A stretch of DNA of 18,437 bases from Lachnospiraceae bacterium (GCA_009787745.1 WQST01000024.1:1-18437); one strand, 5' to 3'; positions 1-7,677 are shown, numbered from the stretch's first letter. The notes: a model not told the origin generated them from the sequence alone. Numbers and translations: made by a program.

Positions 1-64
1 CCTGAACCAAAGACAGCATGACTGATGTATTTAGCAAGTTAATACCCCTCTCTAAAACCAATGC

Positions 65-93
65 CCCCCGGAATAGCAAAGCTATCCCGGGGG
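65..93. repeat. GC-rich inverted repeat near left edge
   Basis: Two 13-base arms (65-77 and 81-93) separated by AAA form a strong stem. The single mismatch, A72 opposite C86 on the plus strand, becomes a G-U wobble if the minus strand is transcribed. No clean T-tract follows on either strand, so it is not a textbook intrinsic terminator. It may be a terminator remnant for a minus- or plus-strand gene beyond the window, or a dispersed palindromic repeat. Positions 1-155 hold no supported gene; every plus-strand frame hits a stop within the first 25 bases or so. Confidence 0.5.
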
Positions 94-155
94 TTCCGAA
101 TATATCGAAAAACATGGTCAATAATTACAAAAAATGACCAAGCAATAAAAAAATG

Positions 156-184
156 TTGACTTATTCCGCCAATCTTGTTAGTAT
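156..184 (+). promoter_or_regulatory. sigma-A promoter of the riboswitch-ATPase unit
   Basis: The -35 box TTGACT (156-161) and -10 box TAGTAT (179-184) are separated by exactly 17 bases, and a TGT just before the -10 makes it an extended -10 promoter. The predicted start near 191 coincides with the first base pairs of the riboswitch aptamer at 192, which supports both calls. Confidence 0.75.
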
Positions 185-191
185 TTAATTA

Positions 192-290
192 CAAAAGGGA
201 GTAGCGAATGGCATAAGCCTTTGTTTTATCCGTCAATACGGTCGATTGACCCGGATATACACGTCACGAAATGACGACGCAAGACTTTTG
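192..290 (+). promoter_or_regulatory. yybP-ykoY manganese riboswitch aptamer
   Basis: The hallmark 5' segment (AAAGGGAGTAGCG, about 194-206) and 3' segment (GCAAGACTTTTG, 279-290) of the yybP-ykoY RNA family are both present. P1 closes by CAAAAG (192-197) pairing with CTTTTG (285-290). Internal stems are visible: GGC/GCC near 211-219, GTCAAT/ATTGAC (232-237 with 245-250) and CGTCA/TGACG (262-266 with 272-276). The family is established as a Mn2+ sensor that commonly controls P-type ATPases and other Mn2+ exporters, which matches the gene downstream. Assignment is by motif recognition, without a covariance-model search. Confidence 0.86.
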
Positions 291-318
291 ACTTTAATAA
301 GTCGGTCTTGCTTTTTTT
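279..318 (+). terminator. riboswitch expression-platform terminator
   Basis: GCAAGAC (279-285) pairs with GTCTTGC (305-311), with an inner GACTT/AAGTC helix (290-294 with 299-303), followed by seven T residues (312-318). The left arm is the same sequence that forms the 3' side of aptamer P1, so the folded aptamer and the terminator exclude each other. This predicts an ON switch: ligand binding holds P1 and prevents termination, the behaviour known for Mn2+-responsive members of this family. Confidence 0.85.
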
Positions 319-365
319 GTGTTACCGGCTCGGCGCATTGTAAATTGTATAAATGGAGGAAAATT

Positions 366-3044
366 ATGAAGTACTACACTAAAAACATCGAACAATCTCT
401 AAATGATTTAAAATCAGATTCGCGAAACGGGCTTACGAAAGCGGAAGCGCTTAAGCGCTTAGAAGAATACGGCCCCAACCGGCTAAAAGCGCAAAAGAAA
501 AAATCAATGCTTTACCGAATCCTTTTGCAGTTCAAAGATTTTCTTGTTATCATATTACTTCTGGCGGCAGTTATCTCCGTCGTCGTCGGCGACGGTTTAA
601 AGGATGCCATCATTATCGTCGGTATCTTGGTAATTAATATGGTCATCGGCATCACCCAGGAAAACAAAGCCGACGACGCTCTTAAAGAGCTAAAGAACAT
701 GTCAAGCCCGAAAGCAAAGGTCAAGCGCGACGGACATATCGAAAAAATAGATTCCCCTGATGTCGTGGTCGGCGATATCATAATCCTTGATGCAGGCGAT
801 TATATTCCCGCCGATTTAAGAATCGTCGAAAGTATTAATTTACGAATTGATGAGTCCGCTCTCACAGGAGAATCCATTGCGGTTAATAAAAACGCCAATA
901 TCGTCCTGGAAGAAGGAATCAGCTTAGGCGACCGCATTAACTTAGCATCGATGGGGACGGTAGTCACCTATGGCAGGGGCGCAGGGGTCGTATATGCCAC
1001 CGGCATGGATACGGAAATGGGCAAAATCGCGACATTTTTGAACGAAACCGACGATACCAACACCCCTTTACAAGACAAGCTCAACGCAATGGCGAAAACA
1101 CTCGGGATTATTTGCATCATCACCTGTGCGCTGGTATTCGGTATTGGCTTCCTCTATAATTTCTTAGGGCTGGGCGATCACCGCGATATCATTGAAATGC
1201 TGATGGTTTCGGTTTCGCTGGCGGTAGCGGCGGTTCCGGAGGGGGTGGCGATCGTTGCAACCGTTATTTTGGCAATCGGTGTACAGAAAATGGTCAAGTC
1301 TAATGCGATTGTAAAAAAATTGCGGGCAGTTGAGACACTTGGCAGTACGACCGTTATTTGCTCAGATAAAACAGGAACGCTGACCCAAAACAAGATGACC
1401 GTCGTCAAAGTTTTTGATACGGATAATGTTTTTGATGTTACGGGAACGGGATATAGTGCTTCCGGTGAAATTATCGAAAGTGGACGGGCGATTACGGAAA
1501 ACATTGCATTAATGGCGGAAATAGCTGTTTTATGTAACGACTCCATTTATGATAAAGAAGCCGCTGAAATCATCGGCGACCCGACGGAAGCGGCAATGCT
1601 GGTGTTCAGCGCAAAAATTAAGCTGGATAAAGATGAACTTAACGCACGGTTTAAAAGGGTGCAGGAAATCCCTTTTGATTCTGACCGCAAAATCATGTCT
1701 ACCTATAATTTAAAAGATAATAAAGTCGTCATGAATACTAAGGGCGCCCCCGATTCAATCATTAACCGTTCAACTAAAGTATACCAAAACGGCGAAGTCA
1801 TTCCGATGACGGATAAACTTAAAGTGCAGTTACTTATGCATAATGAGAATTTCGCCGCGCAAGCACTGCGTGTTTTGGGATTTGCTTATAAAGAATATGA
1901 GAGCGAAGATAAGATCGATAATATAGAAGAAGGGCTTACTTATGTCGGGATGATGTGTATGATTGACCCGCCGCGGGAAGAAGTCAAGGATTCGATTGAT
2001 GAGTGTCACGGGGCCGGGATTAATGTCAAGATGATTACAGGGGATCACAAAATCACGGCAAGCGCGATTGCGGAAAAATTAAATATCCTGAATCACGGGG
2101 ACGAGGTACTGGACGGTAATGACCTTGACGACCTGACGGATGAAAAACTGCGGGAAAAAGTGAGAACGGTCAATGTTTTTGCCAGAGTATCACCTGAACA
2201 CAAAGTTCGTATCGTAACAGCTATTAAGGATAATTCCAATATCGTTGCGATGACGGGGGACGGGGTAAATGATGCGCCGTCGCTAAAAAAGGCGGATATT
2301 GGTATTGCGATGGGGATAACCGGCACCGATGTTTCTAAAGAAGCCGCCGATATGATTTTGTCCGATGATAATTTCGTTAGTATTGCGAAGGCGGTTAAAC
2401 AAGGCCGGACGATTTATGGGAATATCCAAAAAGTGACGGGTTATTTACTTGCCTGTAATGTCGGTGAAATATTAATAATTTTACTGGCGATTGTTTTCGG
2501 TTTGCCTGTTCCTTTGGTGGCGACTCAGCTTCTTTTCGTAAATCTGTTAACCGATGCATTCCCTGCTTTTGCTTTGGGAATGGAAAATGAAGAACCGGGT
2601 ATTATGAAAAAACAGCCGCGGGATCCGAAAGAGGCGATTATTAATAATAATATGAAGGGGTCGGTACTGTTTAGAGCGGCTTTTCTTTGTGCAGGAGCAT
2701 TAGGTTCATTCCTTTATGGTCATTTTGTATTTGATCATGATACAGCGATTACGCTTTGTTTTTATACATTAGTGGCAAGTGAATTATTATTGTCATATCC
2801 TTCGCGGACGGAAGGGTTTATCGGTCTTAAACGCAGTTTATTTGCGAATCGGTTTTTGAATATTTCGATGGGACTTTCGTTCTTAGTATTAATTGCGGTT
2901 ATTTATGTTCCGTTTTTGGCGGAATTATTTTCGGCAGTACCTCTTAATCCGTTGCAGCTCTTGGTCGGGTCAGCATTTATATTGGTGCCGATTATTGGCA
3001 GTGAGTTGTCGAAGAAGATATTTGTGAGCAGACGGGCGGCGTAA
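366..3044 (+). CDS. P2A-type cation-transporting ATPase (Ca2+/Mn2+ exporter)
   Basis: This 892-residue membrane pump should export Ca2+ and/or Mn2+ using ATP. In order, it has a cation-ATPase N-terminal domain (about 1-70), actuator motif TGES (167-170), M4 motif PEG (291-293), phosphorylation motif SDKTGTLT with Asp334, nucleotide-binding KGAPD (459-463), DPPR (534-537), TGD (558-560) and hinge TGDGVNDAP (630-638). The M5/M6 ligands of SERCA-type pumps are kept: Asn698, Glu701, Asn726, Thr729 and Asp730. I start at ATG 366, six bases after GGAGGA. An in-frame TTG at 246 would lie inside the riboswitch, and its 40-residue extension is an artefact. The upstream Mn2+ riboswitch favours Mn2+ export, as for Lactococcus YoaB, but sequence alone does not separate Mn2+ from Ca2+. 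Confidence 0.93.
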   Translation: MKYYTKNIEQSLNDLKSDSRNGLTKAEALKRLEEYGPNRLKAQKKKSMLYRILLQFKDFLVIILLLAAVISVVVGDGLKDAIIIVGILVINMVIGITQENKADDALKELKNMSSPKAKVKRDGHIEKIDSPDVVVGDIIILDAGDYIPADLRIVESINLRIDESALTGESIAVNKNANIVLEEGISLGDRINLASMGTVVTYGRGAGVVYATGMDTEMGKIATFLNETDDTNTPLQDKLNAMAKTLGIICIITCALVFGIGFLYNFLGLGDHRDIIEMLMVSVSLAVAAVPEGVAIVATVILAIGVQKMVKSNAIVKKLRAVETLGSTTVICSDKTGTLTQNKMTVVKVFDTDNVFDVTGTGYSASGEIIESGRAITENIALMAEIAVLCNDSIYDKEAAEIIGDPTEAAMLVFSAKIKLDKDELNARFKRVQEIPFDSDRKIMSTYNLKDNKVVMNTKGAPDSIINRSTKVYQNGEVIPMTDKLKVQLLMHNENFAAQALRVLGFAYKEYESEDKIDNIEEGLTYVGMMCMIDPPREEVKDSIDECHGAGINVKMITGDHKITASAIAEKLNILNHGDEVLDGNDLDDLTDEKLREKVRTVNVFARVSPEHKVRIVTAIKDNSNIVAMTGDGVNDAPSLKKADIGIAMGITGTDVSKEAADMILSDDNFVSIAKAVKQGRTIYGNIQKVTGYLLACNVGEILIILLAIVFGLPVPLVATQLLFVNLLTDAFPAFALGMENEEPGIMKKQPRDPKEAIINNNMKGSVLFRAAFLCAGALGSFLYGHFVFDHDTAITLCFYTLVASELLLSYPSRTEGFIGLKRSLFANRFLNISMGLSFLVLIAVIYVPFLAELFSAVPLNPLQLLVGSAFILVPIIGSELSKKIFVSRRAA

Positions 3045-3051
3045 TAAAAAT

Positions 3052-3086
3052 AAAGTGAAAAATGTCATCTTGACATTTTTCACTTT
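3052..3086. terminator. bidirectional intrinsic terminator
   Basis: A perfect 16-bp stem (3052-3067 with 3071-3086) with a three-base TCT loop has A-rich and T-rich arm ends. It therefore gives a T-tract on either strand. It sits between the ATPase gene and the convergent TSCPD gene, so it can serve both. Confidence 0.85.
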
Positions 3087-3120
3087 TCTAGTTTAACGGA
3101 GATTCTTTGCCGTTTATGCT

Positions 3121-3381
3121 TTACTTTGCTTTAGCAGACAAAGATGCTTCCCTGACGGCCTGAGCCAGTTGGTCGGTACATGAAGTCGGGCGCATACCGC
3201 AGATATTACCGCCGAGCGCTTCATTAATTTCATCAACCGAAAATCCGTCAACTAACTTCTGGATCGCTTTTAAATTTCCGTTGCATCCGCCTGTAAAAAC
3301 GACATTATGTACAATATCATCTTCTAGGTCGAATTCGATATTGGTAGCGCAGGTGTTTTTTGTTTTGTAAGAATAATGCAT
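3121..3381 (-). CDS. TSCPD-domain protein (TIGR03905-like)
   Basis: This is a small soluble protein of 86 residues from the family of stand-alone TSCPD domains. The same domain also occurs at the C terminus of some B12-dependent ribonucleotide reductases. The family signature is visible as GGCNGNL in the middle and GMRPTSC near the end, with conserved cysteines that could bind metal or do redox chemistry. The function of the stand-alone form is unknown. I chose ATG 3379-3381 because AGGAGA lies just upstream; an in-frame GTG at 3399 would place that ribosome binding site inside the gene. It begins ten bases after the stop of the DHH gene, so the two are probably cotranscribed. Confidence 0.82.
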   Translation of the reverse strand: MHYSYKTKNTCATNIEFDLEDDIVHNVVFTGGCNGNLKAIQKLVDGFSVDEINEALGGNICGMRPTSCTDQLAQAVREASLSAKAK

Positions 3382-3391
3382 ATTGTCTCTC

Positions 3392-4318
3392 CTATACACG
3401 CCCGTTTGCCTGATCGGATAATTCTTTTAACATATTGGGGAGTTCGTCTTTCATTTCCTCATCGGTAAACTGGCAAGTTCCGACATTATGATGACCGCCG
3501 CCGTGGTATTTGAGCATCAGGCGTCCGACATTAACATTGGATGTCCGATTCAGGATACTATACCCGACTGCCGCCGAGCAACCCATCCCGCCGCGGCCGC
3601 TGACTATCCATGTCGAAATATTCTGTTCAGGGTACATGCTGTAGACCATAAAACGATTACAGGTATAAATCAGTTCAACGCCGCGTAAATCCGTGATAAT
3701 CAGATTGCCGTCAATAACGGTATGGTTAGTGACCATTTGCTTAAACAGTTCGGTTTGTTCATAATAAATTTCGATTCGCTCCATCACATCAGGAAGTGAT
3801 AGAATTTCGTCGGTGGTCATAACCCGACAGGCATCGATTAATTTTTCCATTAATTGATAATTAGAAATGGTAAAATTGCGCCATCTTCCCAGCCCCGTCC
3901 GCGGGTCCATTAAGAATCCGACCAGTACCCATCCTTCGGGATTCTGGATATCATCCATTTCAAGCTGCCCGGAATCAACTTTATCAACAGCGACCATCAA
4001 GTCGTCGAACTGCGGGAAGCGCTCCCTGCCGCCGTAATATTCATAAATGATTCGCGCACATGAAGGGGTAATTCGGCTTTCACCTTTATATTTCCCTTTT
4101 AGTTCATTACGTTCATGCTCACTGCTGTGATGATCGAACCATAGCCCGCATCCCGGGACATAAGGCACATTTGCCAGGCAATCATTTTCATCGACAGGAA
4201 TCAAACCGTCTTGCAGATCCTTCGGGTGAGCGAATTTCCAATTATCGATAATGCCTGCTTCTTTTAGTAAAGCACCACAGGCTAAACCATCAAAATCCGA
4301 ACGCGTAATCAATCTCAT
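3392..4318 (-). CDS. DHH-superfamily phosphoesterase-like protein
   Basis: This 308-residue protein has the DHH/DHHA1 layout of metal-dependent phosphoesterases (exopolyphosphatase, RecJ and NrnA relatives). Motif I is RSDFDG with Asp8 and Asp10, motif III is FDHHSSE with Asp62, His63 and His64, and motif IV is VDKVDSGQ around 111-118. The C-terminal GGGHHNVGTCQF (273-284) is a DHHA1-type glycine/histidine substrate loop. All metal ligands expected of an active enzyme appear present. It is likely cytoplasmic, as no membrane segment is seen. The substrate (polyphosphate, short oligonucleotides or cyclic-dinucleotide products) cannot be chosen from sequence. The ATG at 4318 has AAAGGG about ten bases upstream. 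Confidence 0.82.
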   Translation of the reverse strand: MRLITRSDFDGLACGALLKEAGIIDNWKFAHPKDLQDGLIPVDENDCLANVPYVPGCGLWFDHHSSEHERNELKGKYKGESRITPSCARIIYEYYGGRERFPQFDDLMVAVDKVDSGQLEMDDIQNPEGWVLVGFLMDPRTGLGRWRNFTISNYQLMEKLIDACRVMTTDEILSLPDVMERIEIYYEQTELFKQMVTNHTVIDGNLIITDLRGVELIYTCNRFMVYSMYPEQNISTWIVSGRGGMGCSAAVGYSILNRTSNVNVGRLMLKYHGGGHHNVGTCQFTDEEMKDELPNMLKELSDQANGRV

Positions 4319-4359
4319 ATGAGGTACCCTTTCTTAGCTAGATATAATTGTAATCACTT

Positions 4360-4385
4360 AAAGTACCGCTGTCGGGCGGCACTTT
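4360..4385 (-). promoter_or_regulatory. hairpin in the DHH/spoVAA divergent region
   Basis: Arms 4360-4369 and 4376-4385 form a 10-bp stem around a six-base loop. On the minus strand the only mismatch becomes a G-U pair, so it folds best in a leader of the DHH gene transcript. There is no T-tract for either strand. It could be a leader hairpin or an operator; the role is unknown. Confidence 0.4.
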
Positions 4386-4439
4386 AAAAACTTTCTAGTC
4401 ATAGTCTAACATAAAAATTAGAAATGTGCATCATTTTTG

Positions 4440-4469
4440 TAATAAAATAATTTTACGGTGTTAATACTA
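4440..4469 (+). promoter_or_regulatory. candidate sigma-G/sigma-F (forespore) promoter of spoVAA
   Basis: A -10-like AATACTA (4463-4469) matches six of seven bases of the forespore CATACTA-type -10. It lies 18 bases after TAATA (4440-4444), which resembles the GNATA-type -35. The 10-mer TGTTAATACT (4459-4468) recurs exactly at the same place upstream of the spoVAE operon. In Bacillus the spoVA operon is sigma-G dependent, so a forespore promoter is expected here. Confidence 0.5.
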
Positions 4470-4502
4470 ACCTGATATGGAGAAAAGATTACGGAGGGTT
4501 TC

Positions 4503-5147
4503 ATGGCAAATGTAAATGTTTATCTTATCGCGCTGAAAAATATCCAAGTCCAAGCTGACGAGGTTTTTATAAAAGATGTCGCGAAAATTTATTGTTCCGA
4601 TGATAAAGTGACGGCAAAAATAAAAGCCGTCAAGATTTTTACCTTTAGTAATAAGTCGGCGGAAAAGCTCAAAAAAACGGAGATTAACCGGCAAGTTATC
4701 AGCGTTTTGAGGTTAATTGAGATGATCGAAGCGGCTCACCCGGGCGTAACGGTCAATAGTCTCGGGGAAATGGATATATTGGTGGAAAAGATTAATAAGC
4801 GAAAACACAGACAGCCGGCAGAGTTTTTCAAAATTGCTTTGGCGAGCGGGGTTTGCTTTTTCGGCACGGCTTTTACGATTATGGCTTTCCATAATGATAT
4901 AGCGATTAATAAGGTTTTCAGTAAGGTTTATGAACTTATTATGGGGCAGCCGGCGACGGGGTATACTATCTTGGAAATTTCGTATTCGATTGGTTTGGCG
5001 CTTGGGATTATCATATTCTTTAATCATGTGGGGGGACGGAGAATCACGAAAGACCCGACGCCGATTGAGGTAGCGATGCGGTTGTATCAAGATGATGTCG
5101 ATAAGGCTTTAGTGGCGACGGCGGAACGTGAAGGAAAAATATTATGA
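4503..5147 (+). CDS. spoVAA: stage V sporulation protein AA
   Basis: This 214-residue protein matches SpoVAA, a component of the forespore inner-membrane complex that moves dipicolinic acid into the spore and releases it at germination. The first 100 residues or so form the hydrophilic SpoVAA domain, followed by two predicted membrane segments (about 108-132 and 157-180) and a short basic tail. Length is close to the usual size of about 205 residues. GGAGGG (4492-4497) precedes the ATG. It overlaps spoVAB at ATGATG, so the two are translationally coupled. The other expected partners, spoVAC and spoVAD, are not adjacent. Confidence 0.85.
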   Translation: MANVNVYLIALKNIQVQADEVFIKDVAKIYCSDDKVTAKIKAVKIFTFSNKSAEKLKKTEINRQVISVLRLIEMIEAAHPGVTVNSLGEMDILVEKINKRKHRQPAEFFKIALASGVCFFGTAFTIMAFHNDIAINKVFSKVYELIMGQPATGYTILEISYSIGLALGIIIFFNHVGGRRITKDPTPIEVAMRLYQDDVDKALVATAEREGKIL

Positions 5148-5635
5148 TGATATTACATCAAATTCTAATGGTAATATGCGCATTTAGTTTTGGTATTATC
5201 TGCTCGGCGGGTGTTTTTACGGTACTCGTCGCGGTCGGGTTGATCCCGCGGTTCGCGGGAAAGCTGAATATCGCGAAACATATTATGTTTCTGGAAGAAA
5301 TGGTGGTTTTCGGAACAATAACAGGAGGGGTTATCAGTATTTTTCCGAAGTTTTTCGAATTAGGTGATGCGGTTTATAAAAATCAGTTGTTCGGCGCGGC
5401 GACTCATGAGATATGGCCGCTTGCCGGGATGGCTGTCGGTATTATATATGGCGTGTTTTCGGGGATGTTCGTGGGTTGCTTGGCTTTAGCGATTGCCGAG
5501 ATGCTTGATTCAATCCCGATTTTCGCCAGAAGAGCGGGTTTCCGGGAAGGTATCGGGATTGTTATTATCGCTTTTGCCTGCGGTAAGCTTACGGGTAGCT
5601 TGATTTATTTTTCACAGGGGATGTTTTTGTTGTAG
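5144..5635 (+). CDS. spoVAB: stage V sporulation protein AB
   Basis: This 163-residue integral membrane protein has about four hydrophobic segments and fits SpoVAB in composition and in its position directly after spoVAA. It should act in the forespore inner membrane as part of the SpoVA dipicolinate channel. Two ATG codons (5144 and 5147) are possible starts; both overlap the spoVAA stop. No clear intrinsic terminator follows; only a 4-bp hairpin (GTGA/TCAC, 5638-5649) is visible. Confidence 0.82.
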   Translation: MMILHQILMVICAFSFGIICSAGVFTVLVAVGLIPRFAGKLNIAKHIMFLEEMVVFGTITGGVISIFPKFFELGDAVYKNQLFGAATHEIWPLAGMAVGIIYGVFSGMFVGCLALAIAEMLDSIPIFARRAGFREGIGIVIIAFACGKLTGSLIYFSQGMFLL

Positions 5636-5684
5636 ATGTGATATGTCACCTAAGCGTAAGCGAAGGAACCGGGGTTAATTAAGG

Positions 5685-5713
5685 TTGCCATGATTAAGCT
5701 TTCGGGATATACT
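5685..5713 (+). promoter_or_regulatory. sigma-A promoter of the ridA operon
   Basis: TTGCCA (5685-5690) and TATACT (5708-5713) are separated by 17 bases, about 50 bases upstream of ridA. This lets ridA and the following two genes be transcribed in vegetative cells independently of spoVAAB. Confidence 0.75.
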
Positions 5714-5760
5714 GTTATTGTTGCAAATGTATATTAAGGCACTGTAAAGGAGAAAATAGT

Positions 5761-6156
5761 ATGGCTGACATTTTACGGAAAATCTCGACCGATAAGGCAC
5801 CCGGGGCGATAGGTCCCTATTCTCAGGCGATTGCCGTCGGCAATATGCTTTATACATCAGGTCAGGTTCCGATTATCCCTGAGACAGGAGCGGTTATCGA
5901 AGGCGATATTTTGGTTCAAACAACCCTTGTTTGTGAGAATATCGGGGCGATTTTGGCGGCGGCGGGGATCGACTTTGAAAATGTGATAAAGACGACTTGT
6001 TTTCTTACCGATATGGCTGATTTTGCGGCGTTTAACAGTGTATACGAAAAATTCTTTGTTGAGAAACCGGCACGGAGTTGTGTCGCGGTTCGGCAGTTGC
6101 CGCGTGATGTGCTGTGTGAGATTGAAGTGATAGCGTTATTGCCGGATGTTAATTGA
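5761..6156 (+). CDS. ridA: RidA family reactive enamine/imine deaminase
   Basis: This 131-residue cytoplasmic protein belongs to the RidA/YjgF family, which hydrolyses reactive enamine/imine intermediates such as 2-aminoacrylate made by PLP enzymes. The active-site arginine of true RidA proteins is present as Arg105 in PARSCV. The expected glycine and tyrosine positions (AIGPYSQA, 16-23; YTSGQVP, 31-37) and the C-terminal CEIEVIA with Glu120 also fit. The family forms trimers with active sites between subunits. AAAGGAGA lies a few bases before the ATG. It is the first gene of a three-gene unit with the kinase-like gene 46 bases downstream. Confidence 0.93.
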   Translation: MADILRKISTDKAPGAIGPYSQAIAVGNMLYTSGQVPIIPETGAVIEGDILVQTTLVCENIGAILAAAGIDFENVIKTTCFLTDMADFAAFNSVYEKFFVEKPARSCVAVRQLPRDVLCEIEVIALLPDVN

Positions 6157-6202
6157 ATGGTTAATTTATAGGGGATTACGGGTCAAGGGAGGTTCTGTTT
6201 AA

Positions 6203-6706
6203 ATGGGCAATACTAGCAATATAATTTTAATCGGAATGCCCGGATGCGGTAAGAGTACGGTCGGAAAAGCTCTCGCCGCTAAATTAAAATATGGTTTCAT
6301 CGACTCTGATACTGTAATTGAAGAAAATTGCGGCAAAAAATTACATGAAATTCTGTTCGAAAGCGGGCAAGATGGATTTTTAGAAATCGAAAATTTCATC
6401 AATGCGACGTTAAATGCCCATAATAAAGTCATTGCAACGGGCGGGAGTGCGGTTTACGGCAATGAGGCTATGGATAATTTCAGTCAGATCGGCGATATCA
6501 TTTATTTGAAGCTTTCATTTAAAGAGATTTCCAACAGGCTGGGAGATTTGGAAACGCGGGGTGTCGTCTTGAAAGCTGGGCATACTCTCGAAGATATCTA
6601 TGCCAAGCGTGAACCATTGTATGAAAAATACGCGCAAATAACGATTGATTGTGAAAACAAGAGCGTTCACGAAATTGTTAGGGAGATATGTGAAAAAATT
6701 ATTTAG
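6203..6706 (+). CDS. shikimate kinase-like P-loop kinase with altered substrate site
   Basis: This 167-residue protein has the shikimate kinase fold: Walker A GMPGCGKST (11-19), Asp34/Asp36 in DSD, and the C-terminal REPLYEKYA with Arg136. Several canonical shikimate contacts differ. The usual FR..E motif is FLEIE at 59-63, so the shikimate-binding arginine is missing. The glycine triad after Thr79 reads GGS rather than GGG, and the lid near 119-125 lacks the normal RPLL pattern. From memory, a recurring clostridial subfamily annotated as shikimate kinase shares these changes. The true substrate may therefore not be shikimate. GGGAGG lies ten bases before the ATG, and the 3' end overlaps the transporter gene. 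Confidence 0.75.
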   Translation: MGNTSNIILIGMPGCGKSTVGKALAAKLKYGFIDSDTVIEENCGKKLHEILFESGQDGFLEIENFINATLNAHNKVIATGGSAVYGNEAMDNFSQIGDIIYLKLSFKEISNRLGDLETRGVVLKAGHTLEDIYAKREPLYEKYAQITIDCENKSVHEIVREICEKII

Positions 6707-7640
6707 CGCGAGCCTAGTGAGCGGTTTGCCGCGGCAGTGCGGCAAATCGGGTACGGTTTTATTATTAACGGCGTCTTTGATATGGGGATTTGCCTTTGTC
6801 GCCCAAAGTGCAGGAATGGATTATCTGGGACCATTTTCTTTTAATGGGACTAGGTATTTTTTGGGTTGCGCGGTTTTGCTTCCGTTAGTAATTCTAAGAC
6901 GAAGCGCGGCGAAGAAACGCGGAATAAACAGGGGGACAAAAAAAGATTTATACTTGGCAGGAATAAGCTGCGGAATCGTCGTTTGTTTAGCGACGACTTT
7001 ACAACAAATCGGGATAATCTATACCACGGTCGGAAAAGCAGGGTTTATCACGACACTTTACATAATTATCGTTCCGGTGATGGGTGTTTTTTTGAAGCGT
7101 CATGTTGACGGTATTATTTGGGTTGGCGCGTTAATTGCCGGGGTGGGGGTTTATCTTTTATGTATTAATGAAAGTTTTACGCTTAATCGCGGTGATATTT
7201 ATGTTTTTTTCAGTGCCATTGTATTTTCCGTACATATTCTGATTATTGCTCATTTCGCCCATCGGGTTGATGGGGTTACTTTATCATTTATGCAATTTCT
7301 GATTGCGGGAACGATTTGCAGTTTAATCGGTTTTCCGTTGGAAAAGCCGCTGTTAAGTGATTTCGTCGCGGGGCTATGGCCGCTTCTTTATACCGGAATT
7401 TTGTCGAGCGGGGTGGCTTATACTTTGCAAATCGTCGGGCAACGCGACGCCGACCCGTCGGTTGCTTCTTTAATATTCAGTCTGGAATCAGTTTTTGCGG
7501 TTCTGGGCGGTTATCTGATTCTAAATCAAAATTTAACGGGTCGTGAACTGCTTGGTTGTGCGGTGATGTTCGCGGCGGTTATCCTTGTTCGGCTTCCGGT
7601 TAAAATCGGTATTAAAAGTGGTATTCGCAAGCGATTTTGA
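6690..7640 (+). CDS. EamA/DMT-family transporter
   Basis: This 316-residue protein has about ten hydrophobic segments in two EamA repeats. The first opens with the typical LIWGFAFV and the second covers roughly the last 130 residues. Drug/metabolite transporters of this type export amino acids, metabolites or drugs; the substrate is not predictable here. I chose the GTG at 6690 because AGGGAG (6680-6685) precedes it. An in-frame ATG at 6645 lies deep inside the kinase-like gene with no ribosome binding site. The 17-base overlap with the upstream gene implies translational coupling in the ridA operon. Confidence 0.83.
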   Translation: MKKLFSASLVSGLPRQCGKSGTVLLLTASLIWGFAFVAQSAGMDYLGPFSFNGTRYFLGCAVLLPLVILRRSAAKKRGINRGTKKDLYLAGISCGIVVCLATTLQQIGIIYTTVGKAGFITTLYIIIVPVMGVFLKRHVDGIIWVGALIAGVGVYLLCINESFTLNRGDIYVFFSAIVFSVHILIIAHFAHRVDGVTLSFMQFLIAGTICSLIGFPLEKPLLSDFVAGLWPLLYTGILSSGVAYTLQIVGQRDADPSVASLIFSLESVFAVLGGYLILNQNLTGRELLGCAVMFAAVILVRLPVKIGIKSGIRKRF

Positions 7641-7677
7641 TAGCTTTTTCTATTTACATTTCAAGAAAAATTCATAC

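Noticed and set aside
1..20. Possible minus-strand gene start at 19 running off the left edge
   Set aside because: Only six codons are visible and there is no ribosome binding site upstream, so it cannot be supported.
246..365. Extended start of the ATPase at TTG 246
   Set aside because: It lies inside the riboswitch and terminator, has no ribosome binding site, and ATG 366 has GGAGGA and matches the family's N terminus.
5675..5857. Minus-strand open frame across the ridA promoter
   Set aside because: It is antisense to a good sigma-A promoter and the start of ridA and has no recognisable protein features.
6866..7108. Plus-strand open frame inside the EamA gene
   Set aside because: It is an alternate-frame shadow with highly charged, low-complexity translation; the EamA frame is clearly the coding one.
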